Assembly: GCF_003013405.1 (NCBI RefSeq)
Contig: NZ_PXZL01000031.1
Span: forward strand, 1-64,000
Direction of reading: 5' to 3'
From: Brevibacillus formosus
Lineage (GTDB): Bacteria > Bacillota > Bacilli > Brevibacillales > Brevibacillaceae
Length of the DNA stretch: 64,000 bases
A program made the translations under genes and the position numbers. Of the stretch, positions 25,638-34,583 are shown one piece after another (the stretch's first letter is position 1; each line of letters starts with the position of its first letter). The notes below the pieces were generated by a model. That model was not told the origin of the DNA and did not search any database. It saw only the letters and a list, made by a program, of their open reading frames with translations.

Positions 25638-26453
25638 ATGCATTACTTAAAATTCAAAAGAGAAAAAATAGATAGATGTAATATATGTAGTCAGATAGCT
25701 CAACTAACATGGGATCACGTTCCACCACAAGGAGGATATAAAGTTACAGAAGTAGAGCAAGAATCTATTATTCAATATTTAACTGGCGGAGCAAAAAAGA
25801 GTTATACATTTTCACAAAACGGTGTAAAGTATAGGAGTATTTGTGGAAGCTGTAATAACGGACTACTTGGTTCAAGGTTTGATACTGTTTTGAATGAATT
25901 TACGACTGACATTATGTTAATGGTAAAAACATCCATTCAATTACCTAAAGGTATTATAAGAGTTAAAACCAGGCCCGGGCTCTTAGCAAAGGCTGTTATT
26001 GGCCATATGCTTTCAGCATCTGGAGAGTACGGAGAAAGTAAATTTGATGACCGATTTAGAAAATATGTGTTAGATGATTCGCTAATATCTCCTGAAGGGC
26101 TAAGAATTTTTTATTGGATTTACCCCTATTCAAGTATAAAAATAATAAGAGATGTGGGGATGCCAAAATACAGGGGATCTTGGGAGGATTTCAAAAGAGG
26201 CATTGGAATTTTTAGTATAATGAAGTATTTCCCAATTGGTTTTATTGTTTCTGATGTGGAAAAATATGAGGGACTTGAAGAGTTAACTCAATACTGTGGA
26301 AGTAACTTGAGCGATGAAGCATTTATACGGATTAATTTGCATGATGTTAGAGAGGAATATTGGCCTGAGGTTGGGGATGATAATATTTTGTTGGGTGGTA
26401 ACGGATTAGGGAACGGAGTTTCCGCACTTCCGAGAAGACGAAAGAAAAATTGA
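25638..26453 (+). CDS. HNH/zinc-site protein of unknown function
   Basis: A 271-residue gene divergent from the 591-residue HNH gene. Residues 14-81 show Cys14-x2-Cys17, the DHVPPQGG metal motif (Asp26, His27) and Cys69-x2-Cys72 in SICGSCNNGLLGS, the arrangement of HNH nucleases built on a zinc-bound scaffold. The rest (about 90-271) is unassigned, with an aromatic-rich FYWIYPYSS segment. A GAAGGAG site precedes the start. The membrane-protein gene follows 108 bp later in the same direction. A DNase role is likely by motif, but the target is unknown. Confidence 0.6.
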   Translation: MHYLKFKREKIDRCNICSQIAQLTWDHVPPQGGYKVTEVEQESIIQYLTGGAKKSYTFSQNGVKYRSICGSCNNGLLGSRFDTVLNEFTTDIMLMVKTSIQLPKGIIRVKTRPGLLAKAVIGHMLSASGEYGESKFDDRFRKYVLDDSLISPEGLRIFYWIYPYSSIKIIRDVGMPKYRGSWEDFKRGIGIFSIMKYFPIGFIVSDVEKYEGLEELTQYCGSNLSDEAFIRINLHDVREEYWPEVGDDNILLGGNGLGNGVSALPRRRKKN

Positions 26454-26561
26454 AATAGGAAAAAGAAGTGAGTAGTACTAGAAAGACCTATATAGAAGAA
26501 GTCTAGGTCAACTAAATAAATTCGTAAATATTAATAAGCAAAACAGGAGATTGTTATAAGA

Positions 26562-27284
26562 ATGGTAGAAGAACTCATTAAATATTATAAAGATAATGTA
26601 TCAGCTTATGCATTGGTCTTTAGACATTTTAAAATAACATATACATTTAGTGCCATTATGCTGATTTTACTAATATTAACAGGGTATTTAGCAATAATAA
26701 CAGTTCCACTTGTTTTTATCAGTATCTGGATTTTTTCTTCTATAGTTGTACTATTCTTGGCTACATTAGCCGTTACTATAATAACTGTAAGCATACTCGA
26801 TTTAAAGGCAAAAGATGTGGTGCGGAGAAGATATTCAATTAGGCCAAAGAAAGGTATGTGGAGAACGGAAGAGTTTAACAGGATACAAGATCAAATCTTC
26901 GTCGATTATCTAAAGGAAAAGGGTCTATATACTAGTGATAAACTCGAACTACTAATAAAGTATATTGATAAAGATATTGAACGAAGCAAGTTACCTCCAT
27001 TAGTAGCTCCAGGTATATTTATTGCACTTTTTGTGCCAATTTGGTCTCAGTATGTAATTTTATTGTTTAAAAAGATAGCAAGCAATAATGCTGAAGAAAC
27101 CTTACTCCTTATTGTTTTTTTGGCTCTAGGGATATTATTCATAGCAATATGTGTAGGTTTTTTTAAGCGGATTTCCAATTTTATTTTGGACAATTTAATA
27201 GTTAATGTAAATATAAAAAAGAGACTACTGGAGAAACTTGAAGATAGTTTGATTAAATTTAGAGATGAATCCGATAAAGTATGA
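26562..27284 (+). CDS. Four-TM membrane protein of unknown function
   Basis: A 240-residue protein with two membrane hairpins: about residues 28-80 and 145-205. They flank a basic cytoplasmic-type loop (VRRRYSIRPKKGMWRTEEFNRIQ), and a charged helical tail follows. No family is recognised. AGGAGA precedes the ATG. It is the last gene of the island before the partial tRNA repeat. Small multi-TM proteins are frequent partners or effectors in defence islands, but nothing here proves that role. Confidence 0.6.
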   Translation: MVEELIKYYKDNVSAYALVFRHFKITYTFSAIMLILLILTGYLAIITVPLVFISIWIFSSIVVLFLATLAVTIITVSILDLKAKDVVRRRYSIRPKKGMWRTEEFNRIQDQIFVDYLKEKGLYTSDKLELLIKYIDKDIERSKLPPLVAPGIFIALFVPIWSQYVILLFKKIASNNAEETLLLIVFLALGILFIAICVGFFKRISNFILDNLIVNVNIKKRLLEKLEDSLIKFRDESDKV

Positions 27285-27357
27285 AAATAAGTAACTCATT
27301 AATGCTCATAGATCGTGGTTTCGTGGCGTCTTGGGTAGTAGTGAGACTGCCTATTTC

Positions 27358-27416
27358 GGGAGAGCGCTACACTGGCAGTGTAGAGGTCAGCGGTTAAATC
27401 CCGCTATGCTCCACCA
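27358..27416 (+). repeat. Partial tRNA-Ala duplicate (candidate attR)
   Basis: The first 31 bp equal 21106-21136 of tRNA-Ala(GGC). The rest, a paired T arm (AGCGG/CCGCT) and GCTCCACCA, is an alanine-tRNA-type 3' end but differs from the left copy, and the T loop reads TTAAATC instead of TTCGATC. No 5' half precedes it, so it cannot form a tRNA. It marks the right end of the island. Confidence 0.75.
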
Positions 27417-27444
27417 TATGAAAGACATTAAAACCCTTGATAAA

Positions 27445-28125
27445 TCAGGGGTTTTCGTCATTCTTGGGGAAGGTAGCCAATACAGAGGATTGGGGACGGA
27501 TTTTTTCACCTTTCTTCAACCCGCTGAACACGACTGTAGCTCTTTTGTTCATTTTCTGGCAAGGAAGTGAGTATACAGTTCCCCTGTGATCCGGATATTG
27601 GAGTGACCAAGTAGCTCCTGGATCTCTGTTAGCTAGTAAACTTTGAAAAGTAGATATGTTGCATAACTGTGACGCAATCCGTGAAGAGATCACGTTTTTG
27701 TGATTGAGTCCATGCCGCTTGAGAAATATACTAAACCAGTTAAGTGGAGAGTCAGGGTAAGTGGGTAGGCCGTTGTCTTGTCCAAAGAGCAGCATTTTGT
27801 CGTTTTCCTGCAAACCGGTACCGAGTATAACTTATTTTTCTTTACCGCATTAGTCAGCTTCTGGATCAGTGGAACAACCTCGGGAGGAACAGCGATGGAG
27901 CGTCGGGATTTTTTTTCTTATCGTCCTTGACGATATAACCTGACGTGCAGCTTTTGCTACTGATTCACGAACCTCAATGAAAAGTGTTTCCTCTTCATCA
28001 ACCATCTCTCAACGTATCCCCATAGTTACTGCAGGCTCCAATGAAAGTTCTCCATTTTAATGGCTCGTCCGACAGCTCTCTCAAAAACATACGAAGTATT
28101 CGGTGTACATAGCGCCGCGCGATGC
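27445..28125 (-). pseudogene. Decayed tyrosine recombinase (phage/ICE-type integrase)
   Basis: Conceptual translation of the minus strand in shifting frames gives the blocks of a tyrosine integrase in order. LKWRTFIG is near 28050, then EVRESVAKAARQVISS, SRRSIAVPPEVVPLIQKLTNA, YPDSPLNWFSIFLKRHGL, and finally EIQELLGHSNIRIT plus LYTHFLARK near 27550, which holds the catalytic His and Tyr of box II. Several frameshifts and stops separate the blocks and the N-terminus is missing, so the gene is dead. It lies just outside the right tRNA repeat and points at it. Confidence 0.75.
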
Positions 28126-28272
28126 AGACATTTTTGAATATCACTAAAAAATTTAAAAAAAGAGAAACAAAATACAATTCTTAAACGTCTAAGATAAGGA
28201 TTTTCAAAAATACCACATTATGGCATAGTGATTTTCAAAATAAATAAAATGAAATTATCTAAAGAGGATATT

Positions 28273-29694
28273 ATGAGAAAAAAGCCACTAATAATTGGTA
28301 CTGCGTTTGTTCTTTTTATCTTTATACTACTACTCTACATGAACAACGAAAGTACGGAAAAACCAATATTGCAGTCAAATGAATCCACTTTTGAATTTGG
28401 AACAGTTGTGGAACAGAAATATCAATTCAGGAATAATGACTTGTATTGGATAAAAAGAATCGAAGCACACAAGGATTCTTCCCCATATGTTTTCCATTTA
28501 AGAGTTCCTGGTAATAATGCGGTGTTTAGATATAACGAATATCAAGATAATAAATTTGAGAAAAGTGTCTGGAAGATAATAAAACTAAATGACGTTCAGT
28601 TTTTGCCATTGTCAACAGGTTTCATTGAAACCGAAAATAGAAACATTTGGATCAGCATGCCAAATGTGTATGCAAATTTGGGAAAAGGCACGATTGAAGA
28701 AAAATTTGATCTGCAAGAACAGATACAAGTAATAAAAGATGAAGAAGGATACTTATTAGAGATTACCTTACCAGTTTATCAAGGGTTAATTAGTGAAATT
28801 TGGGCACTCGAATCTAATGATAAACTTGTTCGTTGGGATTATGGACGGATGTCAGACATCTGGCTGACTTTAGATTTAAATAGAAAAGGGAAATGGTCCT
28901 ATGATGGTTATTATGTCAAATCTCCTTCGACATATTTACCATATAATAAGAATTCATTTTGGAGGATTCCAGAGAATTACATCTTAAAATCATTCATATA
29001 CACCGGAGAAAGTAGAATTGCCGAAGATATGGGATATGTAATGTTGGAAACAGCATTGAAGAATCAGGAAGCGGAAGGGTATTGGAAATCCTTGCCGGCC
29101 TCTACTTGGCTCCAAAACGATTATGGGATCCAAGACGGTTTTTTCGATACCAGGTTTAATATAGGGCAAGCTGACCTGTTATTAGAAGGATGTAAAAAAT
29201 ATCAAGAAGAGAAATTTTGTAAAGCAACACAAAGATTCGCCGATTATTTCAGTAATCACGCAGAAAAAAATCATTTTAATGTATTAGGTGGTAAAGTTGG
29301 TTGGCTTGTAGAAGACTATGCCCACCCAAACGGAAATTGGCCAACTCATGTTTCTCTAAATCACCAATTAGCAGAGATTAATTACTTGTATAAAATGTAC
29401 AACCATTTTCATAATGAAAATTATAAAGTCCTTGCCGAAAAATTATTGTACGGTATAGAAAATATAGGAGGGAAATGGATTACAGAAAGCAGTGATTTAC
29501 ATTATGCGTATTTTCCAAATGGTACGCTAGGAAGGCCAGATTATCCATATCTGACCTTTAATGATTTGCAAGAAACCCAAAAGTGGCAGCGTGAAATTTA
29601 TGGTACAGAAAATGATAAGCTCAATCAGCTTATTCAAAGCAAGAAAAAATGGATGCAAAGTAACAACATAAAAAATCCATTTGGTAGACTTTGA
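28273..29694 (+). CDS. Membrane-anchored protein with glucuronyl C5-epimerase-like C-terminal domain
   Basis: A 473-residue AT-rich gene. The chosen ATG has AAAGAGG five bases upstream; the longer frame lacks a site. An N-terminal membrane anchor (about 6-24) precedes a beta-rich region (40-220) and an alpha-helical C-terminal half. The latter contains SLNHQLAEINYLYKMY and HYAYFPNGTLGRPDYPYLTFNDLQ, which resemble the (α/α)-barrel domain of D-glucuronyl C5-epimerases and related polysaccharide-modifying enzymes. Substrate and reaction are unknown. It stands alone between the dead integrase and an IS-end-like hairpin, so it probably arrived by transfer. Confidence 0.6.
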   Translation: MRKKPLIIGTAFVLFIFILLLYMNNESTEKPILQSNESTFEFGTVVEQKYQFRNNDLYWIKRIEAHKDSSPYVFHLRVPGNNAVFRYNEYQDNKFEKSVWKIIKLNDVQFLPLSTGFIETENRNIWISMPNVYANLGKGTIEEKFDLQEQIQVIKDEEGYLLEITLPVYQGLISEIWALESNDKLVRWDYGRMSDIWLTLDLNRKGKWSYDGYYVKSPSTYLPYNKNSFWRIPENYILKSFIYTGESRIAEDMGYVMLETALKNQEAEGYWKSLPASTWLQNDYGIQDGFFDTRFNIGQADLLLEGCKKYQEEKFCKATQRFADYFSNHAEKNHFNVLGGKVGWLVEDYAHPNGNWPTHVSLNHQLAEINYLYKMYNHFHNENYKVLAEKLLYGIENIGGKWITESSDLHYAYFPNGTLGRPDYPYLTFNDLQETQKWQREIYGTENDKLNQLIQSKKKWMQSNNIKNPFGRL

Positions 29695-29715
29695 AAAAAT
29701 ACCTAGGCTGCAAGC

Positions 29716-29768
29716 TGAACTGCACCCCAAGTGTTAGACACATCTAACAGTTGGAGGTGCAGTTTTTT
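29716..29768 (+). repeat. IS150-like terminal sequence acting as terminator hairpin
   Basis: TGAACTGCACCCC resembles the terminal repeat of IS150/IS3-type elements (TGTACTGCACCC). AACTGCACC pairs with GGTGCAGTT, and a T run follows. No transposase is next to it. A related hairpin lies at 45675-45722. It can terminate the epimerase-like gene. Confidence 0.55.
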
Positions 29769-29862
29769 GTTTAAGTTTACTGTAAAAGATCATTATTAGC
29801 AGTTCTCCATACAAAAGTATGGGAGTTGAGGTATGCAATGCGAGAAACACGGTCCCCCAAAC

Positions 29863-30606
29863 TCACAAATTCATCAAACCCCGAAACGCTTTCATCTTCC
29901 CCCTGCTAACAGGAATATCCGTCTGACTGTCATCATTCATCTTAATCAAATACGTATTATTAAACCAAGGAATGATTTCTTTAATCTGCTTCACGTTCAA
30001 AATATAGTTCCGATGACTTCTAAAGAAAGAGCGGGACCGGTTCAAAATCTCCTCCAGCTCATTTAAGGACAAATCACACTTGTCGATGCTCTCTTTTGTC
30101 GCAATATATAAATCTCTCTCCCGCACAAACGCAAAGTAAATCTGACCTACAGGGATCGGGATGATCTTGTTGGTCTTGCGGATGCAGACATGCTCTTCCA
30201 GCGGGGGAACTGTCGGGGTGCGGTCTTTCATGGCCGAACGGTTCCTCAGTGTCCTCACTTTTTGGATCACGTCGTCCAATTTCGATTCCATGATCGGTTT
30301 GGTCAAATATCCCACAGCCAGCGTGGAAAAAGCCTCCAGAGCGTGTTCATGATAGGCAGTCGAAAAAACGATCAAGGGGGGATTGGACATCTGATTCAAT
30401 GTTTTGGCAAATTCAAGACCATTCATTCCGGGCATCTGAATATCGAGCATAAGCAAATCAGGCTCGGAATTGATGATATGAGGCAATGCTTCCAAGGGAT
30501 TGGTATAGATGGCGTCCACCTGGATATCAATATATTTTTTCAGCAAATATTCCAATTCGGAACAAATTGCTGGCTCGTCATCAATGATGATCGTTTTCAG
30601 GAGCAT
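29863..30606 (-). CDS. lytT: LytTR-family response regulator (LytT-like)
   Basis: A 247-residue regulator started at the ATG of MLLKTIIIDDEPA, with AAGGAAG upstream; the open frame continues 135 bp further into the kinase gene without support. The receiver domain (1-120) has the acidic pair IDDE, the phospho-acceptor in LLMLDIQMPGMNG and the conserved Thr and Lys (FSTAY, LTKPI). The LytTR DNA-binding domain follows (about 140-247, with FRSHRNYILN). The start overlaps the kinase gene by 26 bp. The likely target is the divergent symporter gene at 32565. Confidence 0.9.
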   Translation of the reverse strand: MLLKTIIIDDEPAICSELEYLLKKYIDIQVDAIYTNPLEALPHIINSEPDLLMLDIQMPGMNGLEFAKTLNQMSNPPLIVFSTAYHEHALEAFSTLAVGYLTKPIMESKLDDVIQKVRTLRNRSAMKDRTPTVPPLEEHVCIRKTNKIIPIPVGQIYFAFVRERDLYIATKESIDKCDLSLNELEEILNRSRSFFRSHRNYILNVKQIKEIIPWFNNTYLIKMNDDSQTDIPVSRGKMKAFRGLMNL

Positions 30607-32293
30607 CTGGATGCACTTCCTTTTCAAATGCGGATAACGGAGCGACAAAGGATACGACTGTTCCCAAACCAGGCTTGCTTTGAATCGTGAGGCCATATTT
30701 TTTGCCATAAATAGATTGCAGTCGTGAATGGACATTGACAAGGCCGATGCCTTTCATTTGGCTGTTCCAGATTTCGGCCAAGCGTTCTTCACTGATTCCG
30801 ACTCCATTGTCTTCAATGCTGATTTTCACTTCATGGTCGTACGGTTCCACTCGAATCGTGAGCAGACAGTCGCTAACTTTTGGAGAAAGTCCATGGTGAA
30901 TGGCATTTTCCACGATCGGCTGCAAAGTCAGGACAGGCAATTTGCTCTCCAGCAGAGATTCGTCGATCTCCATGTTCACCTTTAATCGGTTGCTGAATCT
31001 GACCTTCTCAATTTCTAAATACGATTTGATTCCGTCCAGTTCTTCCCGCAGGCTGTGATGATTTCCCTTGCTTTTCAAATTGCGCCTGAAGATGTCACTT
31101 AAATGACCGATCAAGCTTCTCGCCTGATCAGGGTCTGTACGACAATAAGACATAATCGTCCCCAAGGTATTGAACAAAAAATGCGGGTTGATTTGTGCTT
31201 GCAGGGCGCTCACTTCAGCCTGCTTCCGCATTTTCGCTTGATGCTCGATCTCCGCCAGTTCAATCTGGACAGACAGCAGCTTGGCCAGGCCGTCCACTAG
31301 CTTCTCGTTGATCTGGGACGTCTTGGAGGAAGAGGTTTTATAGTAGAATTGCAGCGTCCCGATTTTCTGGTTTTGATGGTACAACGATGCGGCGCTGATC
31401 GATTTTAGGCGAGGCGGACGCGGAAGAGCAAAATCTTTGTCGCACCATACCCCAGTAGGGTGGGTCAAAACAGCCTCCGCTACTCGTGCGCACAGCGTCT
31501 CTTTCTGCACATGATTCTCCAGTTCATGGCCTTTTGCGCTGAGCAGCTTTTCGCGGTCGGTAATGGCAACTGCATCCACCCTGGCCATTTCACAGATCAG
31601 TTCAGCGGTTTTTTTCGCAGAATATTCATTTAGCCCCGTCCGCAGATGAGGCAACGTCTGGCTTGCAATCGACAAGGCCAGGTTTGCCCCCAATGCGCCG
31701 GACTGGTCTTGCATCATTTTGAGATTTTGGAAAACGCGCGTGAAAAGCAGCAGTCCCGCAATGGTCATAATCGTGGTCGGGATCGCGATTTTTACTTCCA
31801 GTTCGAGTGCCGCAGAAAAAGGCTTGGCCATGATAAGCACCAACACTTTTTGAATAAGCTCGGCTGTAATGCCAATCAGTACGATATGCTGCCATTTCAG
31901 ACGCAGCATATTCATTTTCGTACTTACGATTCCGGCCAAGTAGCCGTTCAATACGGTTGAGATGGCACAGGCGAATGCGGTAAATCCACCTAGCGAATAG
32001 CGATGAATGCCTCCGATAAGGCCGGCAAAAAATCCAACAACTGGCCCTCCGATCAACCCGCCCGCGACGGCACCGACAATGCGCGTATTGGCGAGTGCGT
32101 CATTGACCCGTAGCCCATTCTCCGTTCCGATTACCGACAGGAACCCAAACAGCGTAGAGAGGATTACGATCCGCATCCAGTTGTTTTTCCCGTACACAAT
32201 GTTCCGAAAGTAATCTAGTTGGCCGATGATAAGGGCGATGACTGCAATTACAGAGATGTTTTCAAGCAGTCCCAGTAGCATAGTGATTGTCAT
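30581..32293 (-). CDS. lytS: LytS-family sensor histidine kinase
   Basis: A 570-residue membrane kinase started at the ATG after GGGAGGCGGCTGTT. Residues 1-175 are the 5TM-5TMR_LYT sensor with NGLRVNDALANTRIVGAVAGGLIGGPVVG. A GAF-like region follows (about 215-330), then the His_kinase phospho-acceptor segment (QAQINPHFLFNTL) and a HATPase domain with the N box (ENAIHHGL) and the G box (IEDNGVGI). LytS proteins sense pyruvate or membrane state in different Firmicutes. The adjacent divergent metabolite symporter supports a nutrient-sensing role here. Confidence 0.92.
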   Translation of the reverse strand: MTITMLLGLLENISVIAVIALIIGQLDYFRNIVYGKNNWMRIVILSTLFGFLSVIGTENGLRVNDALANTRIVGAVAGGLIGGPVVGFFAGLIGGIHRYSLGGFTAFACAISTVLNGYLAGIVSTKMNMLRLKWQHIVLIGITAELIQKVLVLIMAKPFSAALELEVKIAIPTTIMTIAGLLLFTRVFQNLKMMQDQSGALGANLALSIASQTLPHLRTGLNEYSAKKTAELICEMARVDAVAITDREKLLSAKGHELENHVQKETLCARVAEAVLTHPTGVWCDKDFALPRPPRLKSISAASLYHQNQKIGTLQFYYKTSSSKTSQINEKLVDGLAKLLSVQIELAEIEHQAKMRKQAEVSALQAQINPHFLFNTLGTIMSYCRTDPDQARSLIGHLSDIFRRNLKSKGNHHSLREELDGIKSYLEIEKVRFSNRLKVNMEIDESLLESKLPVLTLQPIVENAIHHGLSPKVSDCLLTIRVEPYDHEVKISIEDNGVGISEERLAEIWNSQMKGIGLVNVHSRLQSIYGKKYGLTIQSKPGLGTVVSFVAPLSAFEKEVHPDAPENDHH

Positions 32294-32564
32294 AACAGCC
32301 GCCTCCCTATGGAAAAGGGTAGCCCGATCCGAGCGAAAAATCAATGTAACTCAACTGGGTTTTTCGGCAGCTCAGATGCTGTTTTTGCACATCTGGAAGT
32401 ATTCAATAGATTCTAGCAAAACAAACAACTTAGAATGAAAACAGTTCTTCGAGAATCCATCCGGGTAAATATGTAACCCCTTTCAAATGGATTGTTTCTT
32501 TTGTAAGCGGTTAAACGATCCCAATTGCGAATGGATTCGGGTCAAACATAAGGAGGGGGCAGCA

Positions 32565-33878
32565 ATGAAGCCAACGAGTGATCGTGAAAATACGCGGCGC
32601 ATCACAAGCAACATCTTTAAAGGTTCACTGGGGAACCTGATTGAATGGTATGACTGGTATGTCTATGCAGCTTTTGCGGTGTATTTCTCGTCTCAGTTTT
32701 TTCCAAAAGGAGACCCTACCAGCCAGTTGCTGAATACGGCCGCTGTTTTTGCTATCGGATTTTTAATGAGACCGATTGGGAGCTTGCTCCTGGGTCGATA
32801 CGCTGACCGTCATGGGCGCCGTGCCGCGCTGACGCTGTCTGTTACCATCATGGCAGGTGGTTCTCTGGTGATTGCCGTAACACCAAGCTATGAAACCATC
32901 GGCGTGTTTGCACCTATTATTCTCGTTCTTGCCCGCCTGCTCCAAGGTCTTTCGCTTGGCGGGGAATACGGAACATCTGCCACGTACCTGTCCGAGATGG
33001 CTTCGAGTGGTCGCCGAGGGTTCTATTCTAGCTTTCAGTACGTCACGCTAATCAGTGGACAATTGCTGGCACTGGGTGTGCAAATTATCCTGCAGCAAAT
33101 GCTTACGGAAGAAGCGATGATGGCATGGGGCTGGAGAATTCCTTTCATCATCGGAGCATTTGGTGCAGTAGCCGTGTTGTGGCTTCGCCGCAGTATGGAC
33201 GAATCAGAGCAGTATACCAAAATGGAGTCGAAAAACAAGGAGAAGGCGGGTACGCTTCGAGAGCTGATGAAGCATCCAAAGGCGGTGCTGGCAGTCGTCG
33301 GCCTTACACTCGGGGGAACCATTGCCTTTAACACCTACACGACCTATTTGCAAAAATTCATGGTGATTACGGTAGGGATGCCGAAAGATGTAGTCAGCTG
33401 GATTAACTTTACCGCATTGCTCGTATTCGTCGTCTTGCAGCCGCTTGCTGGTATGCTGTCCGACCGAATTGGACGGCGTCCGCTGTTGATTGGCTTCGGT
33501 ATTCTTGGAACATTGTGGACTGTACCGATGTTTATGCTCCTGGAACAAACGACTAGCCCTTATGCCGCTTTCTTGTTAATGCTATCGGGACTTATCATTG
33601 TTACCGGCTATACGTCCATTAACGCGATCGTGAAAGCCGAGATGTTTCCTACCGCGATTCGCGCTCTGGGCGTAGGCTTTCCATACGGGGTGACCGTCGC
33701 GATTTTTGGTGGTACAGCGGAGTTCATCGCGCTATGGTTCAAAAGCATCGGGAACGAGTCTCTGTTCTATTACTATGTAGCAGCTTGTATTGCCATAAGC
33801 CTCATCGTTTACTGGCGCATGGGTGAGTCGTCGAAAAACTCCCAGATCGAAGCTGAGCTGAATACTGTAAAGGACTAG
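32565..33878 (+). CDS. Metabolite:H+ symporter (MHS-family MFS)
   Basis: A 437-residue 12-TM transporter started at the ATG after AAGGAGGGGG. The MHS signatures are clear: LGNLIEWYDWYVYAAFAVYFS in TM1, the loop 2-3 motif GRYADRHGRR, RLLQGLSLGGEYGTSATYLSE and the loop 8-9 repeat LSDRIGRRP. Relatives import alpha-ketoglutarate, citrate, shikimate or proline-type compatible solutes with protons; the substrate cannot be read. It is divergent from lytS-lytT, a layout typical of a two-component system controlling its neighbouring transporter. Confidence 0.9.
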   Translation: MKPTSDRENTRRITSNIFKGSLGNLIEWYDWYVYAAFAVYFSSQFFPKGDPTSQLLNTAAVFAIGFLMRPIGSLLLGRYADRHGRRAALTLSVTIMAGGSLVIAVTPSYETIGVFAPIILVLARLLQGLSLGGEYGTSATYLSEMASSGRRGFYSSFQYVTLISGQLLALGVQIILQQMLTEEAMMAWGWRIPFIIGAFGAVAVLWLRRSMDESEQYTKMESKNKEKAGTLRELMKHPKAVLAVVGLTLGGTIAFNTYTTYLQKFMVITVGMPKDVVSWINFTALLVFVVLQPLAGMLSDRIGRRPLLIGFGILGTLWTVPMFMLLEQTTSPYAAFLLMLSGLIIVTGYTSINAIVKAEMFPTAIRALGVGFPYGVTVAIFGGTAEFIALWFKSIGNESLFYYYVAACIAISLIVYWRMGESSKNSQIEAELNTVKD

Positions 33879-33902
33879 ATTGGAGAATAGAGGGGCAACG
33901 AA

Positions 33903-33927
33903 AAACGGCAGAGATGCCGTTTTTTTG
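33903..33927 (+). terminator. Terminator of the symporter gene
   Basis: AAACGGCA-GAGA-TGCCGTTT plus T run, identical over 25 nt to the terminator behind tRNA-Ala at 21180-21204. Confidence 0.9.
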
Positions 33928-33929
33928 CA

Positions 33930-34583
33930 TGTACCGGACTAGAAAAACTCAAAAAAACGAGGTCCCCCAATTCCCCGCACCAAAGAACAATACGAACAAA
34001 TGAGCAACGCAACCAGTGACAACATGCCTTCGCGCTACAGCCCAGCTTATCAAAGGAGGTCAGTCACTTGGCGAGCCGGACTCTTTTTGAAAAAAGAATC
34101 AGGTACATAAACAGAAGTTAATAGAGTTGGAATAAAAGTTCGATGAGCAAATCAAGTCGTTTTGTAAGCAGATATGGCACTGGTTTAAGAGCAAGAAGGA
34201 GAGATTACGGTCATACGCTGAGAGGTAAGAGAGTGTATGACTAGCCCAATGACTCAAGAGGAACTTGCTTGAATCGACTTGCCACCTAAACCTCAACAAA
34301 AGAGTGGATCATTGGCATAAATGTTACAACGATAAGGTTATGAAGATAAGCGCGGCCATAGCTGCGGAATTATTCATAAATATGACGATAAACCCTTACA
34401 TGCATATCAGGGGGAAAAAAGCAACATCTCCAGGAACAAGTTTCAGCTAATCTGACGGATGTTCTCCACGAGACCAACTCCTTTGTGGACATTACGCTAC
34501 GAGGAGACAGGAACAAAAAGAAGAAGACTGTCGAAAAATCGACAGTCGAAATCTCAATGCCTGAACTTACACCATAAACGAAA
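33930..34583. other. Gene-poor stretch, probably decayed coding DNA
   Basis: About 650 bp without a supported gene. Short frames with stops read through both strands. One of them (about 34420-34577, plus strand, QEQVSANLTDVLHETNS and on to a stop) has a protein-like composition but no start or ribosome site. No transposase or phage motif was recognised. Confidence 0.4.

Noticed and set aside
27331-27570. 79-residue frame across the right tRNA repeat
   Set aside because: It reads through tRNA-derived sequence and the antisense of the integrase fossil; no ribosome site.
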